Shown here in pieces: positions 1-7,856 of a stretch of DNA of 64,000 nt. Both the position numbers and the translations under genes were made by a program. The notes under the pieces were generated by a model. That model saw only the letters and a program-made list of their open reading frames with translations, did not search any database and was not told the origin of the DNA. Where the stretch lies: positions 1 to 64,000 of the forward strand of contig JALCRP010000009.1 in NCBI GenBank assembly GCA_022652735.1. The letters are read 5' to 3'. The stretch's first letter is position 1, and the number at the start of each line of letters is the position of its first letter. This DNA comes from Faecalibacterium sp. GTDB taxonomy: Bacteria; Bacillota; Clostridia; Oscillospirales; Ruminococcaceae.

Positions 1-48
1 GTTTATAGTGTTTTCCAACACTCATAAGGTTCCTTACAAGCTTTCGAT

Positions 49-68
49 ATTGTTCAATTTTCAAGGTC
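49..68 (-). promoter_or_regulatory. rRNA leader element (boxA/processing-type)
   Basis: On the minus strand this reads GACCTTGAAAATTGAACAAT. A CCTTGAAAA-TGAACAA type string is typical of the leader or spacer of Firmicute rRNA operons. It lies about 40 bases downstream of the strong minus-strand promoter, so a 16S rRNA gene is expected just beyond position 1. Confidence 0.65.
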
Positions 69-103
69 CTGCGCCGCTTCGCTTTCCGTGAGGCAGCTTA
101 TAT

Positions 104-132
104 AGAATAGCATTCCGTCCCCCGGGTGTCAA
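104..132 (-). promoter_or_regulatory. Probable rRNA operon promoter reading off the left edge
   Basis: On the minus strand there is a perfect -35 TTGACA (127-132), a 17-base spacer and a -10 TATTCT (104-109). The transcript would run leftward into a leader-type element at 49-68 and out of the window. No gene of the window lies downstream of it. The call as an rRNA promoter rests on the combination with the leader element; the 16S gene itself is not visible. Confidence 0.7.
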
Positions 133-222
133 CACCTTTTGGGATATTTCCCGGAAAAAGAATGCCTTTCGGCGGGATGCACAGTTTTTCAGCGCGAAGC
201 GCCCCCTGCTATCGGGAAAGTA

Positions 223-1143
223 TCACAATACTGTCTCGGCCAGTACCAAAATAGCCGGCATTGTCGCAATACTGGCCAGCGTCGAAAGCAAAATCGCACG
301 GCCGCACAGCTGCGGCTCCATCTCATAGCGGGTCGCAAAGATTGCGGTCAGATTAGCGCAGGGCGTGGCGGCATAAACCATCAGCGCCAGCCGCATCGTG
401 CGGTCGAGCGGGAGAAAGGCCAGCAGCGCCAGCAAAGCCAGCGGCCAAAGCACATTGCGGATCAGCGTAACCTCATAGCCGAATTTCCCCCGAAAAACAT
501 CCAGTAAACGCCCGCTGCCCAGCATGATGCCAATCAAGATAAGGGCCAGCGGCGTAGTGATGTTGCCCACATTGGTGCAGACCGTCTGCACCATCGCGGG
601 CAAATGCAGGCGCAGCGCCAGCATAACGATCGCCGCTGCCGTACAGATATTCAGGGGCGTAAGAAACGATTTTCCGTCCAGTTTTTTGCCGGGCTGGAAG
701 ATCGCCGCCTGTAAGGTAAAGAATAATACATTATAAGCCGAGACGGCCGCTGCCCCGTAAAGGCTGCCCCACGCGCCCATCAGCGCCGTGCACAGCGGGA
801 TGCCCATAAACCCTACGTTCGGGTAAGCGCACAGGCCGGTAAAGATTGCGCGCTCGGCCGCCTCGTAACGCCGCCGTTTCGCCGCCAGCAGCGAAACGCA
901 TGTGGCTGCCAGAATCATGCCGCCTATAAAAAGGCCCATAATCAACATATTCCACAAATCTGCCGGCGCCGCTTCGATACTGGTTGCGGCAAGGATGCTC
1001 AGCGGCATCGTCAGCGTCAGAATCAGGCGGGACAGCAACGGCGTATCCGCCAGCCCGGCCACCTTGCTTTTTGCCAAAACCCACCCAATGGCGACATAGG
1101 CAAAGATGATCGCCGTCTGTTGCAAGATCACCAAAACAGACAT
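223..1143 (-). CDS. AEC-family (auxin efflux carrier type) transporter
   Basis: 306 residues, the usual length for bacterial AEC permeases, with about ten hydrophobic segments spread over the whole chain. Typical family features are the N-terminal half ending in the GLCAYPNVGFMGIPL segment, which carries the helix-breaking NxGF-G-P motif, and the C-terminal half with ATPCANLTAIFA. Members export or import small organic anions (malate, malonate and others) and sit in the cytoplasmic membrane; the substrate here cannot be read from sequence. The ATG follows a strong GGGAGGAAG site. The gene is transcribed divergently from aroD, and the two promoters lie almost back to back (1161-1221). No clear terminator is seen downstream. 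Confidence 0.85.
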   Translation of the reverse strand: MSVLVILQQTAIIFAYVAIGWVLAKSKVAGLADTPLLSRLILTLTMPLSILAATSIEAAPADLWNMLIMGLFIGGMILAATCVSLLAAKRRRYEAAERAIFTGLCAYPNVGFMGIPLCTALMGAWGSLYGAAAVSAYNVLFFTLQAAIFQPGKKLDGKSFLTPLNICTAAAIVMLALRLHLPAMVQTVCTNVGNITTPLALILIGIMLGSGRLLDVFRGKFGYEVTLIRNVLWPLALLALLAFLPLDRTMRLALMVYAATPCANLTAIFATRYEMEPQLCGRAILLSTLASIATMPAILVLAETVL

Positions 1144-1160
1144 AAAGGCTTCCTCCCTAT

Positions 1161-1188
1161 CTTATAATGTATAGAAAGGGACAGGCAA
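1161..1188 (-). promoter_or_regulatory. Promoter of the AEC transporter gene
   Basis: Minus strand TTGCCT (1183-1188), 16-base spacer, TATAAG (1161-1166). The start codon at 1143 lies about 20 bases downstream. It lies four bases from the -35 of the divergent aroD promoter, so RNA polymerases would compete. Confidence 0.5.
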
Positions 1189-1192
1189 TCGG

Positions 1193-1221
1193 TTGACAGC
1201 CGCCCTGCCCCGCCGTATCAT
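1193..1221 (+). promoter_or_regulatory. Promoter of aroD
   Basis: TTGACA (1193-1198), 17-base spacer, TATCAT (1216-1221). The predicted start of transcription near 1229 lies downstream of an in-frame ATG at 1224, which supports the later start at 1284 for aroD. Confidence 0.65.
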
Positions 1222-1283
1222 GGGTGGGAAAGTATTGTCATATCGTATCAGTTTTTCCCCGAAAAAGCAATGGAGGCGCAGAA

Positions 1284-2042
1284 ATGCACACTGTAGAGAT
1301 TCGCGGCGTCGCGCTGGGCGACGGCATCCCCAAAGTGATCGTGCCATTGTGCGAAACGGATGCCGCCGCACTGCTGGAGCAGGCGCGGGCGCTGGGTACT
1401 TCCGAGGCTGACCTGATCGAATGGCGCGTCGACGCGCTGGACGGCGCAAAAGATGCCGCCGTCGTTTTGGCGCTGCTGCCGGATGTCCGCGCTGCGTTAG
1501 GGCAAAAGCCACTTCTGGCTACGTGCCGCACGGCGCGTGACGGCGGCACCGGCCCTGTTGATGCGCGCTATCCCGCGCTGGTAAAGCTTCTGTGTGAAAG
1601 CGGGCAGATCGATCTTGTGGACATTGAGCTTTCGGCCGGGAACGATATGGTACATGAAATGGTTGCCGCTGCGCATGCAAACCATGTGACAGCGCTGGTT
1701 TCTTGGCATGATTTTTCCACCACGCCGCCGCAGGCCGAAATGATCGATCGCCTGCGCCGGATGCAGGCGCTTGGGGCCGACATCATCAAGTTGGCCGTAA
1801 TGCCCCGCTGCCGTGCCGATGTGGCCGCACTGTTGGGCGCCACCGCCGAAATTGCCGACCGTCACCCCGAAATCCCTATCATTTCAATGAGCATGGGGCC
1901 GCTTGGCCGCATCAGCCGCCTTGCGGGTGAGGCCTTCGGGAGCTGCGCTACCTTTGCCACCGCCGGGCGCGCCTCTGCGCCCGGCCAGCCGACACTGGAG
2001 CAGGCGCGCGCTTTGCTGAAGGCACTGCATACCGATTTGTAA
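1284..2042 (+). CDS. aroD: Type I 3-dehydroquinate dehydratase
   Basis: 252 residues, the normal length of class I dehydroquinases, which convert 3-dehydroquinate to 3-dehydroshikimate through a Schiff base (step 3 of the shikimate pathway, cytoplasm). The catalytic His is in the VSWHDF segment and the Schiff-base Lys in DIIKLAVMP; the C-terminal SMGPLGRISR segment is also typical. I start it at the ATG preceded by TGGAGG seven bases upstream. An in-frame ATG 60 bases earlier lacks a ribosome site and lies at or before the predicted transcription start. It stands alone between an AEC carrier and a nucleoside transporter operon, with no other aro genes next to it. Confidence 0.93.
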   Translation: MHTVEIRGVALGDGIPKVIVPLCETDAAALLEQARALGTSEADLIEWRVDALDGAKDAAVVLALLPDVRAALGQKPLLATCRTARDGGTGPVDARYPALVKLLCESGQIDLVDIELSAGNDMVHEMVAAAHANHVTALVSWHDFSTTPPQAEMIDRLRRMQALGADIIKLAVMPRCRADVAALLGATAEIADRHPEIPIISMSMGPLGRISRLAGEAFGSCATFATAGRASAPGQPTLEQARALLKALHTDL

Positions 2043-2189
2043 GCAGACCGCAATTTTGGGCTTTTCTCCGGCGCTTTCGGGTTCAAAAGTCATACTCTTT
2101 TGTGCATAGTGACGGTTTTTCACCTCGATTTCATGCATTTTGTCTAAACTCAAATGTAAAATCCCCTCGCTTTTCTGGTATTCGGCTCG

Positions 2190-2218
2190 TTGTGTGGCCT
2201 GTAAAAGAAGTGTAAAAT
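2190..2218 (+). promoter_or_regulatory. Promoter of the BMP transporter operon
   Basis: TTGTGT (2190-2195), 17-base spacer, TAAAAT (2213-2218), giving a leader of about 60 bases before the lipoprotein gene. Confidence 0.5.
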
Positions 2219-2227
2219 AAGGTCATA

Positions 2228-2268
2228 CTTCCGATTCGGATGTTACCGAAGCATCCTGTGCCCGGAAG
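2228..2268 (+). promoter_or_regulatory. Structured leader before the BMP lipoprotein gene
   Basis: The leader can fold with an outer CTTCCG/CGGAAG helix (2228-2233 with 2263-2268) around an inner TTCGG/CCGAA hairpin. The ribosome site GGAGGG follows directly. I do not recognise a known riboswitch class; it may only be an mRNA 5' stabiliser. Confidence 0.3.
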
Positions 2269-2287
2269 ATGATGGAGGGTAAAAAGA

Positions 2288-3496
2288 ATGCATAAGATTT
2301 CTCGTCGTTCCTTTCTGAAAGCCGGCGCCGTGAGCGCTGCTGCCGTTGCTTTGTCCGCCTGTGGCCAGAGCGTCACCGCCGCTTCCTCTGCTGCCGCTTC
2401 CAGTGTCGCTTCCGATGCCGCGGGCAGCGCAGCCGCAGATGCGATGAAGGTCGGCTATATCTATATTGGCGATGACAGCCAGGCCTATACCGCCAACTTT
2501 ATCGCGGCGCAAACCGCGATCGAGCAGCAGTTTGGCAGTGCCGTGCAGTCCATTGCGAAATACAATGTGGCCGAGGATGCGATTGAGAGCCCGCTGCGCG
2601 AGCTTTGCGAAGCCGGCTGCGGTGTTATCTTTACCACGAGCTTCGGCTATGGCGAAACGACGAAGGAAATCGCACAGGAATACCCGGACATCCAATTCTG
2701 CCAGGCCACTTGCGCCGATGCCGCCGCAGAGCCGGTCGTGGCAAACTATCATAACTACATGGGTGAAATTTATCAGGCCCGCTATGTTGCCGGTATCGTC
2801 GCCGGCATGAAGCTCGCCGAGCTGGGCGTAAAGGCCCCGAAGATCGGCTATGTCGGCGCTTTCCCGTATGCGGAAGTGATCTCCGGCTATACCGCCTTCT
2901 TCCTCGGCGTCCGCAGCATCGTCGCCGATGCCACGATGGAAGTAATGTACGCCAACAGCTGGGGCGATTACGACACCGAAAAGACGATGGCTACCTCTAT
3001 GATCGAGGATGGCTGCGTACTGATTAGCCAGCATTCCGATACCGAGGGCCCGGCCGAAGCCTGCGAGGCTGCCGCCGCCAACGGCACACAGGTTTTCTGC
3101 GTGGCGTACAACCAGGATATGACGGATATTGCCCCGAATACCTGCCTGATCTCCAGCCGCATCGACTGGGCGCCGTATGAAACCTCCGCTGTGCAGGCTG
3201 TTATGGATGGCACCGAGATCAAGGTTGACGATTGGGCCGGCTTCGACAAGGGCTGGGTCGCCATGACCGAGCTGAACACCGCCATTGCTGCCGAGGGCAC
3301 ACAGGATGCCATCGACAAGGTGATCGAAGGCTTTAAGGCCGGCTCGATTGATGTCTTCAAGGGCGATTACACCGGCGCCGATTACGAAGGCAATACGGTC
3401 GACCTGAACGAAGGCTTCACCGAGAACGCCACACAGAGCGCCCCGGCATTCGCCTATGTGCTGGATGACGTTATCACCGTCAAGAGCACCAACTGA
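2288..3496 (+). CDS. BMP-family ABC transporter substrate-binding lipoprotein
   Basis: 402 residues. The N-terminus holds a twin-arginine motif (SRRSFLK, residues 5-11) followed by a hydrophobic stretch and a lipobox ending LSAC (Cys about 25), then an Ala/Ser-rich linker. The body shows BMP (PnrA/Med) family segments: DAIESPLRELCEAGCGVIFTTSFGY, the KIGYVGAFPYAEVISGYTAFFLG region and RIDWAPYETSAVQAVMDG. Family members bind purine nucleosides at the outer membrane face and deliver them to the permease pair. It is the first gene of a four-gene operon with two-domain ATPase and two permeases. A hairpin with a T-run separates it from the ATPase gene, as is common where the binding protein is made in excess. 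The exact nucleoside is inferred only from family. Confidence 0.9.
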   Translation: MHKISRRSFLKAGAVSAAAVALSACGQSVTAASSAAASSVASDAAGSAAADAMKVGYIYIGDDSQAYTANFIAAQTAIEQQFGSAVQSIAKYNVAEDAIESPLRELCEAGCGVIFTTSFGYGETTKEIAQEYPDIQFCQATCADAAAEPVVANYHNYMGEIYQARYVAGIVAGMKLAELGVKAPKIGYVGAFPYAEVISGYTAFFLGVRSIVADATMEVMYANSWGDYDTEKTMATSMIEDGCVLISQHSDTEGPAEACEAAAANGTQVFCVAYNQDMTDIAPNTCLISSRIDWAPYETSAVQAVMDGTEIKVDDWAGFDKGWVAMTELNTAIAAEGTQDAIDKVIEGFKAGSIDVFKGDYTGADYEGNTVDLNEGFTENATQSAPAFAYVLDDVITVKSTN

Positions 3497-3512
3497 TTTT
3501 CCCGTGTTTTCG

Positions 3513-3545
3513 GCGGAGCCAGTTTTCGGGCTGGCTCCGCTTTTT
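3513..3545 (+). terminator. Intercistronic hairpin/attenuator after the BMP lipoprotein gene
   Basis: GCGGAGCCAG / CTGGCTCCGC perfect 10-base-pair stem with 8-base loop followed by five T. It lies inside the operon, so partial termination or 3' protection of the lipoprotein message is likely. Confidence 0.75.
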
Positions 3546-3606
3546 CGGTTTTATGCGTTCGTTCTCATTTCGCGCCCGCAGCGGCGTACACAGGAGGAAA
3601 AACAGA

Positions 3607-5139
3607 TTGGAAAAGCAAACTGCAATCCGGCTGGAAGGCATCACCAAAACGTTCGGTGACGTTGTGGCAAACGACAACGTCGAGCTTACCGTGCGGCGCG
3701 GCGAGATTTTATCCCTGCTGGGCGAAAACGGCAGCGGCAAAACCACGCTGATGAACATGCTCTCCGGCATCTATTACCCGGATGCCGGCCGTATCCTCGT
3801 AAACGGAAAAGAAGTTCGCATCCGATCCCCGCGCGATTCTCTGGCGCTGGGCATCGGCATGATCCACCAGCATTTTAAGCTTGTGGATGTGCTGACCGCC
3901 GCCGAGAATATTGTGCTGGGCCTGCGCGAGCCGGGCCGCTATGATCTCAAGGCTATCTGTGCCAAGGTAAACGCAATCACCGAAAAATACGGCTTTGCGC
4001 TTGACCCGATGAAAAAGATTTACGAGATGAGCATCTCCGAAAAGCAGACGGTTGAGATCGTAAAAGTGTTGTACCGCGGGGCAGACATCCTGATTTTGGA
4101 CGAGCCTACCGCCGTGCTGACCCCGCAGGAGACGGACAAGCTGTTTGCCGTGCTGCGCGCCATGCGCGATGACGGCAAGGCCATTATCATCATTACACAT
4201 AAGCTGCAGGAAGTGCTTTCCCTGTCTGACCGCGTCAGTGTGCTGCGCAAAGGCAAATATGTCGGCACTGTCGAGACAAAGGACGCCACCGCGCAAAGCC
4301 TGACAGACCAAATGGTGGGCGAAGCGACAAAGCTGAATATCGACCGCCCGGCCCCGCACGATACGCTTCAGCTGCTGGACATCCGCGGCCTGACAGTCAC
4401 CGATAAAAACGGCGTAAAGAAGCTGGATGATGTCAGCTTTACCGTACAGGGCGGCGAAATTCTCGGCATCGCGGGCATCGCGGGCTGCGGCCAGAAAGAG
4501 CTTTTAGAGGCGATTGCCGGGCTTCAGCCCGTAGAAAGCGGCACAATCGAGTATACGCCGCCGGATAATGCCGCCTGCCAGCTGGTTGGGCAGGAGCCTG
4601 CCACCATCCAGCAGATGGGTGTGCGGCTTTCGTTTGTGCCCGAGGACCGCCTCGGCATGGGCCTTGTCGCCAATATGGATATGATCGGCAACATGATGCT
4701 GCGCAGCTTCCACAACGGCAAGCTCGGCATGGCCGACCGCCGTACCCCGGCCGCCCTCGCCGAAAAGGTGAAAGAAGAGCTGGACATCGTAACGCCCGGC
4801 CTGAATGCGCCGGTGCGCCGCATGAGCGGCGGCAACGTGCAAAAAGTGCTCGTCGGGCGCGAGATTGCCGCGGCGCCGCGGGTGCTGATGACGGCCTACG
4901 CCGTGCGTGGGCTTGACATCAACACAAGCTATACCATTTATCATTTGCTCAACGAGCAAAAGGAAAAAGGCGTCGGCGTGATCTATGTCGGTGAAGATCT
5001 CGACGTCCTGTTACAGCTGTGTGATCGTGTCTTGGTGCTTTGCGGCGGCAAAGTCAGCGGCATCCTCGACGGCCGCACCGCTACCAAAGAGCAGGTCGGC
5101 CTGCTGATGACCACCGTAGGAAAGGAGGCGGCACAATGA
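3607..5139 (+). CDS. BMP-type nucleoside ABC transporter, two-domain ATP-binding protein
   Basis: 510 residues with two ABC domains. Domain 1 has an intact Walker A (GENGSGKTT, about residues 37-45), signature region MSISEKQTVEI (the usual LSxGEQQ with Gly replaced by Ser) and Walker B ILILDEPTAVLTPQE. Domain 2 has a degenerate Walker A (GIAGCGQKE), a good signature MSGGNVQKV and a Walker B region lacking the DE pair (LMTAYAVRGLD). Such asymmetry, with one weak nucleotide site, is normal in the BMP/ribose class. I choose the TTG start because AGGAGG lies ten bases upstream and homology begins right after it; the in-frame ATG 54 bases earlier lies just past the attenuator with no ribosome site. 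The stop overlaps the next ATG (ATGA). Confidence 0.9.
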   Translation: MEKQTAIRLEGITKTFGDVVANDNVELTVRRGEILSLLGENGSGKTTLMNMLSGIYYPDAGRILVNGKEVRIRSPRDSLALGIGMIHQHFKLVDVLTAAENIVLGLREPGRYDLKAICAKVNAITEKYGFALDPMKKIYEMSISEKQTVEIVKVLYRGADILILDEPTAVLTPQETDKLFAVLRAMRDDGKAIIIITHKLQEVLSLSDRVSVLRKGKYVGTVETKDATAQSLTDQMVGEATKLNIDRPAPHDTLQLLDIRGLTVTDKNGVKKLDDVSFTVQGGEILGIAGIAGCGQKELLEAIAGLQPVESGTIEYTPPDNAACQLVGQEPATIQQMGVRLSFVPEDRLGMGLVANMDMIGNMMLRSFHNGKLGMADRRTPAALAEKVKEELDIVTPGLNAPVRRMSGGNVQKVLVGREIAAAPRVLMTAYAVRGLDINTSYTIYHLLNEQKEKGVGVIYVGEDLDVLLQLCDRVLVLCGGKVSGILDGRTATKEQVGLLMTTVGKEAAQ

Positions 5140-6266
5140 AAAACGCCGCGGAACACAACGCACCCCTGCTTCGTATTGCCAAGCGAGACGATGTATCCCC
5201 TGCCAAAGCATGGTGCATCCGCATCGCAAGCATTTTCGTCGCGCTGCTGCTCAGCGCCTGCCTCATCATGATTACCGGCTTTGATCCGTTCTCGGTATAT
5301 GCCGCGATGGTCAAGGGCAGCCTCGGCAGCCCGCTGGCGATCCAGCAAACCATCAAGCTGGCGATCCCGCTGCTGGGCGCGGCCATCGCCATTGCGCCCG
5401 CCTTCAAAATGAAATTCTGGAATATCGGCGTCGAAGGCCAGATCACGATGGGCGCCGTATTTTCCACCTTCTTTGCCCTTTCGTGGTACAATCGTGTGCC
5501 CAGCGCGCTTTTGCTGGTTTTGATGGCGCTGGCCGGCATGCTTGGCGGCGGGCTTTGGGGGCTTATCCCGGCCGTGTTTCGTGCCCGCTGGGGCACGAAC
5601 GAAACGCTGTTTACGCTGATGCTCAACTATATCGCCATCGGCATCGTCAAATATCTGCAGGGCGGCCCGTGGGAGAAAAAGCCGCGCGGCACCCAACAGA
5701 TCGGCCTGTTCCAGCAGGCGGCGCGCCTGCCCACCGTATGGGGCGTGACGATCGGCATTTTTGTGATTTTGCTGTTGGTCGTGCTGATGTTCTGCTACCT
5801 GAAATACACCAAGCACGGCTATGAGATCAGCGTCGTGGGCGAAAGCGAGCCTACCGCGCGCTATGCCGGCATCCAAGTGCCGAAGGTTGTGCGCCGCACG
5901 ATGTTTTTATCGGGCGCGGTAGCCGGTTTGGTCGGTTTCATCATGGTTTCCGGCATCAACTATACGCTCAGCGATTCCGTCGCGGGCGGCGCGGGCTTTA
6001 CGGGCATCACCGTGGCGTGGCTGGCGCAGCTAAACACGTTTGCGATGGTCATCATCTCATTTTTACTGGCCATTTTGGAAAAGGGTGCCTCTACAATCAA
6101 CACCCTTACCCATAACATGATCCCGGAATCCATGTCGGATATGGTAACGGGCATGATTTTGTTCTGCATGCTGGGCAGCGAATTCTTTATTCGCTACCGC
6201 CTGATCTGGCGCAAAAAGCAAGCCCCGGCCGCAAAGGCCGAAAACGGAAAGGAGGCCGCCGTATGA
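5136..6266 (+). CDS. BMP-type nucleoside ABC transporter permease (first)
   Basis: 376 residues, hydrophobic, about nine to ten membrane segments after a cytoplasmic N-terminus of roughly 30 residues. Family hallmarks are PAFKMKFWNIGVEGQITMGA, the NETLFTLMLNYIA segment and VVGESEPTARYAGI, the cytoplasmic coupling loop. It forms the heterodimeric channel with the next permease. The start ATG overlaps the TGA of the ATPase gene and is preceded by AAGGAGG. The last bases overlap the following ATG in the same ATGA way, so the three genes are translationally coupled. Confidence 0.92.
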   Translation: MKNAAEHNAPLLRIAKRDDVSPAKAWCIRIASIFVALLLSACLIMITGFDPFSVYAAMVKGSLGSPLAIQQTIKLAIPLLGAAIAIAPAFKMKFWNIGVEGQITMGAVFSTFFALSWYNRVPSALLLVLMALAGMLGGGLWGLIPAVFRARWGTNETLFTLMLNYIAIGIVKYLQGGPWEKKPRGTQQIGLFQQAARLPTVWGVTIGIFVILLLVVLMFCYLKYTKHGYEISVVGESEPTARYAGIQVPKVVRRTMFLSGAVAGLVGFIMVSGINYTLSDSVAGGAGFTGITVAWLAQLNTFAMVIISFLLAILEKGASTINTLTHNMIPESMSDMVTGMILFCMLGSEFFIRYRLIWRKKQAPAAKAENGKEAAV

Positions 6267-7246
6267 CTGCTGTCATCAACTTTATCGTCGCCGCCGTGCT
6301 GATGGGCACCACATTGATGTTTGGTACGCTCGGTGAGATTTTGACGGAAAAGGCCGGCAACCTGAACCTCGGCGTCGAGGGCCTTATTTACATGGGCGGT
6401 GCCGGCGGGCTGGTTGCCGCATGGCTGTACGAGCAATCGGCCGGGGCCGGCGCTTCGCCGCTGGTGGGCGCTGTGCTGGCATTTGTCAGTGCCTTTTTAG
6501 TGGCCGCATTCGGCAGCCTGATCTATGCGTTTCTTACTGTCACGCTGCGCGCCAACCAAAATGTTGCGGGCCTTGCGCTGGCGATCTTCGGCGTGGGCTT
6601 CGGCAAGTTTTTCGGCGAATACTTCCGGCAGGTGGCCGGCGGCCGCCTTGTGGTTTCCGATGCGCTCGGCAGCGTGTTTTCGCGCGCGGTATTTCCCGCT
6701 TTCCTGCGCAATATCCCTTTGGTTGGGCCGCTGCTGTTCAGCTACAATTTTATGATCTATCTCGGCGTGGCGATTGCCTTTGTACTGGCATGGTATTTGG
6801 CCAAAACGCGCAGCGGCCTTTCGCTGCGCGCCGTCGGCGAGGCGCCTGCCACGGCCGATGCGGCCGGCATTTCCGTCACACGATATAAGTATCTTTCCAC
6901 CTGCATCGGCGGCGGTATCTGCGGGCTGGGCGGGCTGTATTTCACGATGGTTTCCGGTGGCGGCAACTGGGCCGCAGACGCGATGGATGGCAAGGGCTGG
7001 CTGGCCGTGGCGCTGGTTATTTTTGCGCTGTGGAAGCCTCTGCGCGCCATCTGGGGCTCGGTTCTGTTCGGCGGGCTGATGATCCTTTACATGCGCGCCA
7101 CCTTTTTACAGATCCCGACAGAGCTGTACAAGATCGTGCCGTATATCGTTACGGTTATTGTGCTGATAACGCTTAGCATCCGCCAGCGGCGCGAAAGCCA
7201 GCCGCCGGCCGCGTTGGGCAATGCCTATTTCCGCGAGGAACGCTGA
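6263..7246 (+). CDS. BMP-type nucleoside ABC transporter permease (second)
   Basis: 327 residues, eight to ten membrane segments. The conserved EILTEKAGNLNLGVEGLIYMG start, TLRANQNVAGLALAIFG and the coupling loop RAVGEAPATADAAGISV identify the smaller permease of the NupPQ/YufPQ type. Last gene of the operon: a strong terminator follows about 60 bases downstream. Together with the lipoprotein, ATPase and first permease it gives a complete importer, most probably for nucleosides. Confidence 0.92.
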   Translation: MTAVINFIVAAVLMGTTLMFGTLGEILTEKAGNLNLGVEGLIYMGGAGGLVAAWLYEQSAGAGASPLVGAVLAFVSAFLVAAFGSLIYAFLTVTLRANQNVAGLALAIFGVGFGKFFGEYFRQVAGGRLVVSDALGSVFSRAVFPAFLRNIPLVGPLLFSYNFMIYLGVAIAFVLAWYLAKTRSGLSLRAVGEAPATADAAGISVTRYKYLSTCIGGGICGLGGLYFTMVSGGGNWAADAMDGKGWLAVALVIFALWKPLRAIWGSVLFGGLMILYMRATFLQIPTELYKIVPYIVTVIVLITLSIRQRRESQPPAALGNAYFREER

Positions 7247-7305
7247 TTTTCCGGGGCTGTTTTTGCGGTGCCCTTGGCATCTGGCGAAAGACGATAGCTT
7301 CCAGA

Positions 7306-7332
7306 GGGCGGCCGGCCGGGCCGCCCTTTTTT
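7306..7332 (+). terminator. Terminator of the BMP transporter operon
   Basis: GGGCGGC / GCCGCCC seven-pair stem, 7-base loop, followed by TTTTTT. Confidence 0.8.
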
Positions 7333-7356
7333 GTCTTATTTTTTGCGGCGATTGAA

Positions 7357-7385
7357 TTGTTCATTTTTGCCGGGTATGCTACAAT
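7357..7385 (+). promoter_or_regulatory. Promoter of the small unknown gene at 7407
   Basis: TTGTTC (7357-7362), 17-base spacer, TACAAT (7380-7385), with TG upstream of the -10 as in an extended -10 site. It lies just after the operon terminator. Confidence 0.6.
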
Positions 7386-7406
7386 GTGAAAGAAAGGGGC
7401 TTTTGC

Positions 7407-7826
7407 ATGTCCTATGATCCGAAAGCACTGGCCGGCGCGCGCTGCGGCCGCCGCTACCAGCGCGATTATATTGCCCACGCCGACAGCCGCATGGAATCCG
7501 CCACGCTGGAGTGCATCAAGTTTTATCTCGACGGCCGCATCCGCTTTGAGCAGCACTGTTATGGCGAGGCCGCAAGCTGCATTTTCACGCTTTGGGCGGC
7601 GGGCATGGATGCCGACGGCACCCTACACTGGGCTTTGCCCGAAAAGGGCCGGGGCTATTACGACGAAGCCGTTCTGCCACATCGGCTGACGGGGTGCGAT
7701 GCCGACGGAAGCCTCTTTTTTGACAACGGGCGCTTTGCGTGGAAGCTGGCGGACGATTTTTCCGCCGACCCTGCCGCCGGCTATCCCGGTTGGAAGGCTT
7801 TTTGGCTTCGCATGACACATCAATAA
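7407..7826 (+). CDS. Unknown protein, 139 residues
   Basis: I do not recognise a family. The product is acidic to neutral, soluble, without signal or membrane segments, rich in aromatic residues and in DADG repeats (AGMDADGTLHWALP, GCDADGSLFFDNGRF), which suggests beta-strand pairs. Coding potential is supported by a promoter 22 bases upstream, a GAAAGGGG ribosome site eight bases before the ATG and codon use like the neighbours. A GTG 21 bases earlier is in frame but precedes the ribosome site. The following membrane protein gene starts 30 bases downstream, so the two are probably cotranscribed. Confidence 0.7.
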   Translation: MSYDPKALAGARCGRRYQRDYIAHADSRMESATLECIKFYLDGRIRFEQHCYGEAASCIFTLWAAGMDADGTLHWALPEKGRGYYDEAVLPHRLTGCDADGSLFFDNGRFAWKLADDFSADPAAGYPGWKAFWLRMTHQ

Positions 7827-7856
7827 AACAAATCAAAAAGGAACGAGGGATTTTCC

